Shown here: piece after piece, positions 10,057 through 20,307 of the stretch
Numbering within the stretch: the stretch's first letter is position 1
Layout: every line of letters starts with the position of its first letter
From: Rheinheimera aquimaris
GTDB lineage: Bacteria > Pseudomonadota > Gammaproteobacteria > Enterobacterales > Alteromonadaceae
Reading direction: 5' to 3'
Assembly (NCBI RefSeq): GCF_020531985.1
Contig: NZ_JAJAVQ010000001.1
Coordinates: forward strand, 868,001 to 932,000
Length of the DNA stretch: 64,000 bases
Program-made: the position numbers and the translations under genes
Notes under the pieces: generated by a model
The model's database searches: none
Seen by the model: the letters and a program-made list of their open reading frames with translations, nothing else
Told to the model about the DNA's origin: nothing

Positions 10057-10854
10057 TTAACTCAGTAGATTCAATGCTTGTTGCTGTTGCACTCTGGATT
10101 GCAGCGCAACGCTTACGGAGGTATTGGCCAGAATATCTGCTGCCACTTTATCACTGGTGGCACGGGCAAAATCCAGATCTTCAATCCGGCTGCGTGCCTC
10201 TGACTCAGCGATCTGCTGACCATTTAAATTACTGGCGGCACTGGCAAACCGGTTTGCTTCAGCCCCAGCCTGAGCTTGCAAGCCGCCGATGTAATCTCTT
10301 GCCTGAGCAATATTGTCCAGCGACTGCGCAGCACTTTGCGCGCTGGATAAATCGATATTAAAGGCATTACGGTCCTGTAAACCTGCTGCAACATCTGTGG
10401 TTGTCAGGTTAACGCTTCCAGACCCGGTGCCAAAAGCTACACTGGCGTCTTCACCGAACAGCTTCTTGCCAGCAAATTCTGAGCTGTCGATGATCTGCTG
10501 TGCGTTGGCTACATACGCATCGGCTTCCGCCTGCAGTGCCTGCCGTTCTTCCGCGCCATAAATGCCATTACCGGCGGCGACAGACAAGCGGCTAAGCTCA
10601 GCAAAGTTGTCATTTACGCCTTGCAACGCTTGCTCATAGACGCGGGACAACGAAATACCGTCGTATACATTACGCTCTCCCTGGGCTTTGGCATTAATAC
10701 TGCTGCTAAGCTGGTTGGCAATTTGTAACCCCGCAGCATCATCCGCTGCACTGTTAATACGTTTTGCTGTTGCCAACTTTTTAAACAGGTTTTCCTGCTG
10801 CAACTGCGCCTGATTCAGGGTGTTGCTACTACCGGGAGCATTAAGTTTCATCAT
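10057..10854 (-). CDS. Divergent flagellin-like protein
   Basis: This 265-residue protein keeps the two coiled-coil ends of flagellins. The N-terminal [21 protein letters not shown] (about 33-53) and the C-terminal ARSRIEDLDFARATSDKVAA matter for filament packing. It lacks the canonical start shared by the four tandem flagellins of the window ([20 protein letters not shown]) and begins instead with a Gln-rich segment. The middle is short with no sign of a large D2/D3 domain. It sits alone between flrA and the pseudaminic-acid operon, away from flagellins, cap and chaperones. It may be a minor filament subunit or a flagellin-related accessory. A second ATG at 10851 is equally possible. No clear sigma-28 promoter was found. 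Confidence 0.8.
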   Translation of the reverse strand: MMKLNAPGSSNTLNQAQLQQENLFKKLATAKRINSAADDAAGLQIANQLSSSINAKAQGERNVYDGISLSRVYEQALQGVNDNFAELSRLSVAAGNGIYGAEERQALQAEADAYVANAQQIIDSSEFAGKKLFGEDASVAFGTGSGSVNLTTTDVAAGLQDRNAFNIDLSSAQSAAQSLDNIAQARDYIGGLQAQAGAEANRFASAASNLNGQQIAESEARSRIEDLDFARATSDKVAADILANTSVSVALQSRVQQQQALNLLS

Positions 10855-10967
10855 GACACCACTTCGTCGTTAAAACTGGTTATAGTTTAGTCAAAGCGAC
10901 ACTAAAGCGCTATTAATTAAACGATGCCATAAATTTTAATAGCACATCGGCGGCAAAACTGTTTAAG

Positions 10968-10997
10968 TTGAATATGTTAGAAGCGGCGGCATACTTT
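10968..10997 (+). promoter_or_regulatory. Possible sigma-70 promoter of the pse operon
   Basis: TTGAAT (10968-10973), an 18-base spacer and TACTTT (10992-10997) resemble -35 and -10 boxes about 60 bases upstream of pseB. The match is moderate. No sigma-54 or sigma-28 promoter is visible in this 200-base gap, which suggests that sugar synthesis is not tied to the flagellar hierarchy. Confidence 0.35.
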
Positions 10998-11046
10998 ATG
11001 CTAAAGTCGGCTCAGACAGCAATTGGCAACATTATGTGGTTCCTGA

Positions 11047-13198
<2,152 letters not shown>

Positions 13199-13202
<4 letters not shown>

Positions 13203-13894
13203 GAGTGGCCATTATTCCGGCCCGCGGTGGCAGCAAGCGTATACCGCGCAAAAATATAAAGCTGTTTAGCGGCAAGCCGATGCTGGCTTATCCAATCTTA
13301 ACGGCGCTGCAAAGCGGCTGTTTTGACCGGGTGTTGGTGTCTACTGATGATAAAGAAATCGCAGCAGTCGCACGGGAATACGGTGCCGACGTACCCATGC
13401 TGCGCCCGGCAGAGCTGGCAGATGATTATACCGGTACCGGTGCCGTTATCCGCTATGAGCTGCAACAACTGCAGCAACAGGGAATAACGGCTGATTATTG
13501 CTGCTGCATTTATGCCACTACGCCGCTTCTCAGCCCGACTTTACTGCAACAAGCCTGGCAGCAACTACAGGCACAGCCGGAACTGAATTACGTGTTTTCC
13601 GCCGCCCGCTTCTCATTTCCGATCCAGCGGGCGCTGATTACGACCGAGCTGGGTGTAGCTCCACTGGACCCGGCAAGTATCGGCAAAAGGTCGCAGGATC
13701 TTACCCCGACATTTCACGATGCCGGCCAGTTTTACTTCGGTAAAACAGAGGCCTGGCTGAAGCAACTGCCGGTATTTGGCAATTACAGCAAAATGCAGGT
13801 GCTACCCGACTATCTGGTACAGGATATTGATACAGCAGACGATTGGCAGCGCGCCGAACTGTTGTATCAACTGTTAAACCGGGATGCGCCCTGA
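13199..13894 (+). CDS. pseF: CMP-pseudaminic acid cytidylyltransferase PseF
   Basis: PseF activates pseudaminic acid with CTP to give the CMP-sugar used by the glycosyltransferase. The 231-residue product starts with the signature of CMP-NeuAc synthetase-like enzymes, IPARGGSKRIPRKN (5-18). It also has the substrate-binding KRSQDL segment and the FHDAGQFYFG motif near 165-180 that is characteristic of PseF. It overlaps pseC by 4 bp and ends one base before the preferred pseG start. Confidence 0.94.
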
Positions 13895-13895
13895 C

Positions 13896-14939
13896 ATGAA
13901 AGTACTGTTTCGCACTGACGCTTCTGTCAGTATTGGAGCAGGTCATGTTATGCGTTGCCTGACCCTTGCTGCAGCGCTGACAGAGCGTGGTGCAAGCTGC
14001 TCTTTTGTCTGCGCAGACACAACCGGCAACTTACATGATGCAATCCGCGCTCAGGGTTACCCGCTTTATATTCTGAGCAATGACTTACCTGATGAACAGC
14101 AGGATGCCGAGCTTACATTAGCCCGGTTAATTGAACCCTATCAGCTGCTTATTGTTGATCACTACAAGCTGGGCCAACATTACTGCAGCAAGTTGCGACA
14201 ATACTGCCAGCACATTATGGTGATAGACGACCTGGCCAACCGGCAACACGATTGTGATTTACTGCTCGATCAAAATTTGCTGCCGGACGCCGGGCAGCGC
14301 TACAACAAGCTGATACCAAAGCACTGTATTACTTTAACTGGGCCGCGTTTTGCACTGCTAAGAGACGAGTTTTATCAGGTAAAACGGCCTGCTCACCCTA
14401 ACCATATTCTGATTGGCTTTGGTGGTAGCGATGAGCAAAACTTAACCGCAATGGCAATTAAAGCGCTACAACAATTAAAGCTGACAGCAATTACAGCCGA
14501 TATAGTAATAGGGGCAAATAATCCGTGGCGCGCTGAAGTAGAAGAGCTGGTAGCGAGCCTGCCCAATGTCCGTTTGCATGTGCAATGCAACTATATGGCA
14601 ACCCTGATGTACCGTGCACGGCTCATGCTTGGTGCGGGTGGTGCCAGCCATTGGGAAAGGTGTATTTGTGCCCTGCCGGGTTTGGTTGTAACCGTTGCCG
14701 AAAATCAGCAGGCGACAACGGCTTATCTTGACCACCTTGGCGCCTGTGTCTGGTTGGGTCAGGCTGCTGAAATGTCAGCAGAACGCTTTGCAGAGCAACT
14801 ATGCTATTACCTGTCCCAACCGGCACTGTTAGATAAAATCAGCCAGAGCGCTGCCGGCATTGTGCCGGCGGACGCTGGCACGCCGTTAGTAGCAGAGCAG
14901 ATTTTTGCATTAGTACGAGGATTAAATGGCAACAATTAA
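13896..14939 (+). CDS. pseG: UDP-sugar hydrolase PseG
   Basis: PseG removes UDP from UDP-2,4-diacetamido-2,4,6-trideoxy-beta-L-altropyranose, releasing the free sugar for PseI. It is a GT-B-fold hydrolase related to MurG. I start at the ATG at 13896 because MKVLFRTDAS is the usual family N-terminus; an in-frame ATG four codons earlier lies inside pseF. The product is 347 residues and shows GAGHVMRCLTLA (about 15-26) with the conserved catalytic-region histidine, and the C-terminal GAGGASHWERC segment. It overlaps pseI by 14 bp. Confidence 0.93.
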   Translation: MKVLFRTDASVSIGAGHVMRCLTLAAALTERGASCSFVCADTTGNLHDAIRAQGYPLYILSNDLPDEQQDAELTLARLIEPYQLLIVDHYKLGQHYCSKLRQYCQHIMVIDDLANRQHDCDLLLDQNLLPDAGQRYNKLIPKHCITLTGPRFALLRDEFYQVKRPAHPNHILIGFGGSDEQNLTAMAIKALQQLKLTAITADIVIGANNPWRAEVEELVASLPNVRLHVQCNYMATLMYRARLMLGAGGASHWERCICALPGLVVTVAENQQATTAYLDHLGACVWLGQAAEMSAERFAEQLCYYLSQPALLDKISQSAAGIVPADAGTPLVAEQIFALVRGLNGNN

Positions 14940-15975
14940 GCTGGGCCAACGTGCCATAGGACCGGGTGAAGCGCCATTTATCATTGCCGAACTGTCAGGT
15001 AACCATGATCAGTCGCTGGATAAAGCACTGGCCATGGTAGACGCAGCAGCCGCCTGCGGCGCTGATGCGATAAAAATTCAAACTTACACTGCCGACAGCA
15101 TGACGCTGGATATTCGCAGTGGTGACTTTGTGATTCAGGACCCGGGCAACTTATGGCAGGGCAAATCACTGTATGAGTTGTACCAGCTGGCCATGACGCC
15201 GTGGGATTGGCATCAGGCTATCTTTGAACGGGCAAATGCGCTTGGCATGCTGGCGTTTAGCACACCGTTTGACCTAGCGGCTGTTGAGTTTCTCGAACAG
15301 CTGAATGTGCCCTGCTATAAAATTGCCTCTTTTGAAAACAGCGATCATGCCTTGCTGGCTGCCGTTGCCAGAACCGGTAAGCCGGTAATTATGTCAACCG
15401 GCATGGCAACACAAACCGAACTAGCTGAATCGGTAGAGGTGCTCAAAAAAAATGGCTGTCAGCAGCTGATTTTACTGAAATGTACCAGTCACTACCCTGC
15501 CGATCCGGTTGATGCCAATCTGGCGACCATCCCCCACCTGGCCCAGTTATTTGATTGTCAGGTCGGGTTATCAGATCACACCGCAGGTATCGGTGTAGCC
15601 GTGGCAAGCGTAGTGCTGGGCGCCAGTGTAATTGAAAAACATTTTGTGCTGGATAGAAGTGAAGGCGGCGTAGATGCCGAGTTTTCGTTGCAACCGGAAG
15701 AATTTTCTGCTTTGGTGCAAGAGTGTAAACGCGCAGCAGTTGCGCTTGGCAAAGTAACCTATGGCGGCACCGCAAAAGAGCAGGCATCGCGCAAGTATCG
15801 GCGCTCATTGTATATAGCAGCCGATATGCAGCCGGGAGATATTTTCACTTCGGCTAACTTACGCTCTGTACGCCCGGGGCTTGGGCTTGAAACCAAATAT
15901 TTAGCGATGTTGTTGGGTAAGCCTATCAAAAAAGCCGCCAGCAAAGGCACACCTATGAGCTGGGAGCTGTTGTAA
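14926..15975 (+). CDS. pseI: Pseudaminic acid synthase PseI
   Basis: PseI condenses the free 2,4-diacetamido-trideoxy-altrose with phosphoenolpyruvate to give pseudaminic acid. The 349-residue protein has the NeuB-type TIM barrel (IAELSGNHDQSL near the start, KIQTYTAD, KIASFE, STGMA, LKCTSHYPA, GLSDHT, EKHFVLDR). It ends with a C-terminal antifreeze-like SAF domain (about 285-345). NeuB or legionaminic acid synthases are close relatives; the pseB, C, F, G and H neighbours decide for the pseudaminic version. The ATG follows a GAGGA ribosome-binding site. Confidence 0.95.
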   Translation: MATIKLGQRAIGPGEAPFIIAELSGNHDQSLDKALAMVDAAAACGADAIKIQTYTADSMTLDIRSGDFVIQDPGNLWQGKSLYELYQLAMTPWDWHQAIFERANALGMLAFSTPFDLAAVEFLEQLNVPCYKIASFENSDHALLAAVARTGKPVIMSTGMATQTELAESVEVLKKNGCQQLILLKCTSHYPADPVDANLATIPHLAQLFDCQVGLSDHTAGIGVAVASVVLGASVIEKHFVLDRSEGGVDAEFSLQPEEFSALVQECKRAAVALGKVTYGGTAKEQASRKYRRSLYIAADMQPGDIFTSANLRSVRPGLGLETKYLAMLLGKPIKKAASKGTPMSWELL

Positions 15976-15979
15976 GCGT

Positions 15980-16567
15980 ATGACACCAGCAAAGCAGTAT
16001 CCGACAACGGTGTTCCGGCCGCTCAGTGAAGCAGAACTTGAGCAGGTTTGGCGATGGCGCAACCAGGACGACATCCGGCGTAATATGCACAATGATGCGC
16101 CGATAAGCTGGGCGGAACATTTAGGCTGGTTTGAGCAATTACAGTTTGATTTGAGCCGGCGTTTCTTTGTGTTCTATCAAAATAACCGGCCTGTTGGTGT
16201 ACTTAACTTTCATCAGCACAGCAGTGGTGTGCTGGAATGGGGGTGCTACCTTGGCGAGCATAATGTCTGGCCGGGTTCTGGCTTATTACTGGAAATAGCG
16301 GCTCTTGATTATGCCGCTATGCAAAGCGATCAGCATACGTTGTATGCAGAAGTATTATCTTTTAACCACAGCGTACTGAAAATGCACCAGTTATTTGGCT
16401 ATCATCCGCAACCCGATTTGCCCGGTAAGCAAAGAGGCGACGAAGTCTATCAGGTTAAGGTATTTCACTACCCTTTGGCCGACTGGCGTGCAAACCGGGA
16501 TGAAGTATTAAAACGTTTACCCAAACAAATTGGTGCCGCTGCGGCCTTTATTCAATTTAATCAGTAG
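15980..16567 (+). CDS. pseH: PseH-type GNAT N-acetyltransferase
   Basis: PseH acetylates the C4 amino group of the PseC product using acetyl-CoA. This 195-residue protein has the GNAT pattern: RPLSEAELEQVWRWRNQDDIRRNM at the N-terminus, the acetyl-CoA loop region around GVLEWGCYLGEHNVWPGSG (about 82-100), and the EVLSFNHSVLKMHQLFGY C-terminal motif (residues about 122-139) typical of PseH/RimJ-like enzymes. It is the only acetyltransferase of the operon, which supports the assignment. The order (after pseI) and the next genes raise the option that the physiological donor is an acyl-ACP rather than acetyl-CoA. Confidence 0.85.
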   Translation: MTPAKQYPTTVFRPLSEAELEQVWRWRNQDDIRRNMHNDAPISWAEHLGWFEQLQFDLSRRFFVFYQNNRPVGVLNFHQHSSGVLEWGCYLGEHNVWPGSGLLLEIAALDYAAMQSDQHTLYAEVLSFNHSVLKMHQLFGYHPQPDLPGKQRGDEVYQVKVFHYPLADWRANRDEVLKRLPKQIGAAAAFIQFNQ

Positions 16568-16579
16568 CAGGTTTATAAC

Positions 16580-16837
16580 GTGGAACTGGAACAACGTATC
16601 CGACAAACCCTGGCACAAGTGGCCATCATTGCCAACTGTCAGCTGACAGACAACATTACAGATGACACTGTACTGCTGCAAAGCGGGCTGGACTCACTGG
16701 GTTTCGCCATGCTGGTAGCGCAGCTGGAGGAAGACTTAGGCATAGATCCTTTCAGCCAAATGCAGATTGCGGTCTATCCCAGCACCTTTGGCGAGTTTGT
16801 CAGCATATATCGCCAGGCACTGGTTCAAGCCAGTTAA
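16580..16837 (+). CDS. Acyl carrier protein of the pse operon
   Basis: This is an 85-residue acidic helical protein of acyl carrier type. The phosphopantetheine-attachment motif GLDSLGFA places the modified serine at residue 39, where ACPs have it. The start codon is GTG. It lies 12 bases after the PseH-like gene and 15 before an adenylate-forming enzyme, so it most likely carries the acyl group that the next gene activates. It is separate from fatty-acid synthesis genes and is probably dedicated to sugar modification. The chain carried is unknown. Confidence 0.85.
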   Translation: MELEQRIRQTLAQVAIIANCQLTDNITDDTVLLQSGLDSLGFAMLVAQLEEDLGIDPFSQMQIAVYPSTFGEFVSIYRQALVQAS

Positions 16838-16852
16838 CCGGCTGACCCGCAT

Positions 16853-18136
16853 ATGACTCTGCTGCAGAGGTTGCAACACGCTGATTATCAGGGGCCTGCT
16901 ATCCTGGCGCTAACGCCTGTCAGCTACAAACAGCTGATAAACAATGCTCTGCAGCTAAGGCAACAGTACCCGCAGTTGCAACAGCATGCGGTTGCACTAA
17001 CCTTCTCTGATCTTGACAGCTTTATCACAGCGCTGTTGGCGTTCGATGGCTGGTGCCGGGCGCTATACCTTATGCCCGATAATCTGGCCGATGTGCCGTC
17101 TGCTGCAATCCGCTGGCCATTAGCGCAAACACTGCCCGCGCTATCACCACAAAATCATACTGAACCGAGTCTCTGGTATCTTGCGACATCAGGCACCACC
17201 GGCACGCCGAAATGGATTGGCCATCAGGCGGGTAATTTAAGCCGTAAAGTGAAAGCAACCGCATACAGTAGTACGCTGCGCTGGGCTTTGTGTTATCAGC
17301 CGGTGCGGTTTGCCGGCATGCAGGTCTTACTGCAAAGCCTGCTATCCGGTGCCGCTATCTGCGACTGCAGCAATGGCGACATGAACTACCGTATTAGTCA
17401 GATGCAGCGCTATAACGTTAATGCAGTATCAGCAACGCCATCTTTATGGCGCCAGCTACTTATGACCGGACAGCTTAATACCCTGTCGCTTGAACAATTA
17501 ACGCTGGGCGGAGAGATTGCCGATCAACCGTTGTTGGACACACTAAGCGCCATGTTTCCGCAGGCAAAACTGCTGCATATCTACGCCTCTACCGAAGCTG
17601 GGGTTGGTTTTGCCGTCGCGGATAAACAAGCTGGCTTTCCGGCTAGCTGGCTGGAAACCAGTCAAAATGGCTTAAGTTTTAAACTGGATGCACAGCAGCA
17701 TTTATGGTTAAAGCCGCCCTGGGAACCGGACAGTAGCCTGGCCTCAAGATTGGATAGTGAAGGCTTTTTAAATACTGAAGATGTCGTCATGATACAAGAC
17801 GACAGAGTGCATTTTTTAGGTCGCGCCAGCGGTGTAATAAATGTAGGCGGTAACAAGGTTCATCCCGAACAGGTTGAACAAGTATTGTTGCAATACCCCG
17901 GCGTGCAACAGGCTAAAGTGTACGCTAAGGCCAGCAGCGTGCTGGGGCAACTGGTTATAGCAGACATTGTTACCGACAGCACTGACACCACAACGCTGCA
18001 AGCTGCGCTGTTACAGCACTGTGTGCAACATTTGCAGCGCTACCAAATACCGGTGAAACTGAATTTTGTCAGCAGTTTAGTTACCAACGAAACCGGTAAA
18101 CTAAGCCGGCGCCCGGACGCACAAGGAGCATCATGA
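16853..18136 (+). CDS. Acyl-adenylate-forming ligase (AMP-binding), probable ACP loader
   Basis: This is a 427-residue ANL-superfamily enzyme, shorter than typical acyl-CoA synthetases (500-650 aa) because the N-terminal subdomain is abbreviated. Visible motifs are the P-loop TSGTTGTPK (112-120), YASTEAG (about 243-249), the hinge-region GRASGVINVGGNKVHPEQ (about 323-340) and the C-terminal catalytic lysine in ETGKLSRR (about K418). It is known for this family to activate a carboxylic acid as acyl-AMP and pass it to a thiol. Given the ACP next door, the acceptor is inferred to be that ACP. Its 3' end overlaps the next gene by 4 bp. Confidence 0.85.
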   Translation: MTLLQRLQHADYQGPAILALTPVSYKQLINNALQLRQQYPQLQQHAVALTFSDLDSFITALLAFDGWCRALYLMPDNLADVPSAAIRWPLAQTLPALSPQNHTEPSLWYLATSGTTGTPKWIGHQAGNLSRKVKATAYSSTLRWALCYQPVRFAGMQVLLQSLLSGAAICDCSNGDMNYRISQMQRYNVNAVSATPSLWRQLLMTGQLNTLSLEQLTLGGEIADQPLLDTLSAMFPQAKLLHIYASTEAGVGFAVADKQAGFPASWLETSQNGLSFKLDAQQHLWLKPPWEPDSSLASRLDSEGFLNTEDVVMIQDDRVHFLGRASGVINVGGNKVHPEQVEQVLLQYPGVQQAKVYAKASSVLGQLVIADIVTDSTDTTTLQAALLQHCVQHLQRYQIPVKLNFVSSLVTNETGKLSRRPDAQGAS

Positions 18137-18858
18137 ATAAACTAGTCATTGTTACCGGTGCCAGCCGCGGCCTTGGCCTCGCTATTTGCAGACAACTGCT
18201 GCAGCAGGGTTATACAGTGCTGGCACTGGCCCGCACGCTAAGCTCAGACCTGAACGCTTTGACTGAGCAATATGGCAGTGGCCTGACGTTTGTCAGCGTG
18301 GATTTATCTGATCTTGATAATATTCAGCCACTTTGCAGCGAGATGATTAAACAGCACGGCAGGCCCTATGCGCTGATCAACAACGCCGCCGTCGGTTACG
18401 ACGGTGTACTGGCGACCATGCATAACAGCGAGATTAATGCCCTGCTGAACCTGAATGTCCAGGCCCCCATTTTGCTGACTAAATATCTGCTAAGGCCAAT
18501 GCTGCTAAACCAGAGTGGCCGTATTATTAATATTTCATCCATTATTGCCCGCACCGGCTTTAATGGTTTAAGCGTGTATGCCGCCAGCAAGGCGGCACTG
18601 GAAGGCTTTACAAAATCGCTGTCACGGGAAGTTGGCAAAGCCGGTATCACGGTAAACTGCGTGGCACCAGGCTATATGCAAACAGAAATGACCAACAGTT
18701 TACAAGGTAACAAACTGGAGAGTATAAAACGGCGCAGCCCACTTGGCCGCCTGGCAACGCCGGATGATGCGGCTGCAACAGTACTGTATTTACTTAGTGA
18801 GCAGGCAGCAGCGGTAACAGGCACAACAATTACTGTTGATGCTGGAAGTACGGCTTGA
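18133..18858 (+). CDS. SDR-family oxidoreductase, FabG-like
   Basis: This 241-residue classical short-chain dehydrogenase has the cofactor motif TGASRGLG at 8-15, NNAA at about 83-86, the catalytic serine in INISSI (S136) and the Y149-x3-K153 pair. It resembles 3-oxoacyl-ACP reductase (FabG). Placed after an ACP and an acyl-activating enzyme with 4-bp overlap, it probably reduces a 3-keto-acyl-ACP to a 3-hydroxyacyl group for transfer to the sugar. A role on the sugar itself cannot be excluded. Confidence 0.85.
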   Translation: MNKLVIVTGASRGLGLAICRQLLQQGYTVLALARTLSSDLNALTEQYGSGLTFVSVDLSDLDNIQPLCSEMIKQHGRPYALINNAAVGYDGVLATMHNSEINALLNLNVQAPILLTKYLLRPMLLNQSGRIINISSIIARTGFNGLSVYAASKAALEGFTKSLSREVGKAGITVNCVAPGYMQTEMTNSLQGNKLESIKRRSPLGRLATPDDAAATVLYLLSEQAAAVTGTTITVDAGSTA

Positions 18859-18864
18859 TCTACG

Positions 18865-20307
18865 ATGACTGTCGATAAACTTACGCCAATCTATATAGCA
18901 CCAGCGAACCCGGCGGGAAAAGCACTGGCAGATCTTTTGCGGCAACAGGGCTACAACATTGCCAGTCTGGCAGACAATCTGAAACAAGGACAGAATATTA
19001 TTAACAACTCAGCTCAGGCGCTGCCTGGCGCCATAGTTGTGATTGCTGCTGGCAGTTTTTTACATGCAGTTGCTGCTGGTTTATTGCTAAGAGGCTTTAA
19101 TAAAAGCCAACTGTGGGTGGCAGATAGCAGCGCCAATATCAAAACGTACCGGCTACCACTTTCCTATCGTTTCAAACAAGCTGCTACAACAGCTATAACT
19201 CTGGTATTTAATACGTTACGTCGCTGTACTCCCCGGGCAGGCTACCTGTATTACGCTGAGGATTTCTTCGACAGCAACGTACTGCTTGCCTACCGGGAAC
19301 ATCGTAGACAATATCCGCAAGAAGCATGGTTATTAGGGCGAAAACTACGTCAGCAAATAACAGAGCTGCAAAACGATAGCCATGTGCTGGAGGGTTTATC
19401 TGGGGCTGGCTTTTGGCGGTGTTTAACAGCCAAAAAACTGATTGTCGACCATGAATACACAGGCAAAACCTTTAGCCTGCTGCGTCAGGCTATTCCGGTA
19501 ACCCAGTTATGGCATGGTCTGCCTTATAAAGCGTTAAGCGGTAATATCCACTATCCGCATGTCTGCGATGAAGCTTTTATTTCCAGCTCTGAATGGTTTA
19601 ACAAACACATATTCCCTAAGATTTTCCGTGCCAAACAGTATCTGGCATTGGGCTACCCACGCAATGACGCCTTGCTACAGCCCGCTGAGCAAAGAGATTG
19701 GATCAATGCAGAGCCGTTGTCGCTGCTGCGAGAAGTGCAGCAAGATACCGGTGACATCATAGTTTATGCCCCAACCTATCGTGATTGGGGAGACAATGAT
19801 TACCCACTTGATTTAGCAGAACTAAATACCTGGTGCAAAACACAAAGGGTCAGCTTTGTGCTGAAGTTTCACCCCTTTATTTCACGCAAATTCGCCGACG
19901 CTATGCGTCTGGATAATCTCGATCAGCTGCAGCAATTACCTGGGCTACCCCATATTTACCTGTACCCCAGCGGAAAGAATGTCTATCCATGGCTGGCAGA
20001 TGCTAAAGCATTGATCACCGACTACTCTTCGATTGCCTACGACTTTCTGCTTTCCAATAAACCCATTATTTACTATCAGTACGATATCGAGAAATATCGG
20101 GAACTACGTGGTGAAACTTTGGTTGATGATCAGGATTTTATTACAGGAAGCCTAGTGAATAATCAAGCCGAATTGCAAGTTGAACTGGTAAAGCAACTGG
20201 CTGAACGACCTGCTTTGCAACACCAGAAACTGCATTATCTAGTTGTAAAAATGAACGTGAGTAGCAAACTGGCAATTCCTGCAATAGTCAGATATGTCAG
20301 ACGCTAA
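18865..20307 (+). CDS. CDP-glycerol:glycerophosphotransferase family protein
   Basis: This 480-residue protein belongs to the TagB/TagF-type family that moves glycerol-phosphate (or ribitol-phosphate) from CDP-polyol to a glycan. The GT-B-like catalytic part shows TQLWHGLPYKAL (about 213-224), IVYAPTYRDWGD (about 295-306), VLKFHPFISRKF (about 332-343) and the nucleotide-binding ITDYSSIAYDFLL (about 384-396). The N-terminal 180 residues are variable. It is the last plus-strand gene, 6 bases after the SDR, and its TAA overlaps the stop of the convergent glycosyltransferase. A CDP-glycerol synthase is encoded at 31617-32033, so donor and transferase are both present. Confidence 0.88.
   Translation: MTVDKLTPIYIAPANPAGKALADLLRQQGYNIASLADNLKQGQNIINNSAQALPGAIVVIAAGSFLHAVAAGLLLRGFNKSQLWVADSSANIKTYRLPLSYRFKQAATTAITLVFNTLRRCTPRAGYLYYAEDFFDSNVLLAYREHRRQYPQEAWLLGRKLRQQITELQNDSHVLEGLSGAGFWRCLTAKKLIVDHEYTGKTFSLLRQAIPVTQLWHGLPYKALSGNIHYPHVCDEAFISSSEWFNKHIFPKIFRAKQYLALGYPRNDALLQPAEQRDWINAEPLSLLREVQQDTGDIIVYAPTYRDWGDNDYPLDLAELNTWCKTQRVSFVLKFHPFISRKFADAMRLDNLDQLQQLPGLPHIYLYPSGKNVYPWLADAKALITDYSSIAYDFLLSNKPIIYYQYDIEKYRELRGETLVDDQDFITGSLVNNQAELQVELVKQLAERPALQHQKLHYLVVKMNVSSKLAIPAIVRYVRR

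Noticed and set aside
14926-15975. Sialic or legionaminic acid synthase (NeuB/LegI) in place of PseI
   Set aside because: The protein fold is shared, but the neighbours PseB, PseC, PseF, PseG and PseH all point to pseudaminic acid.
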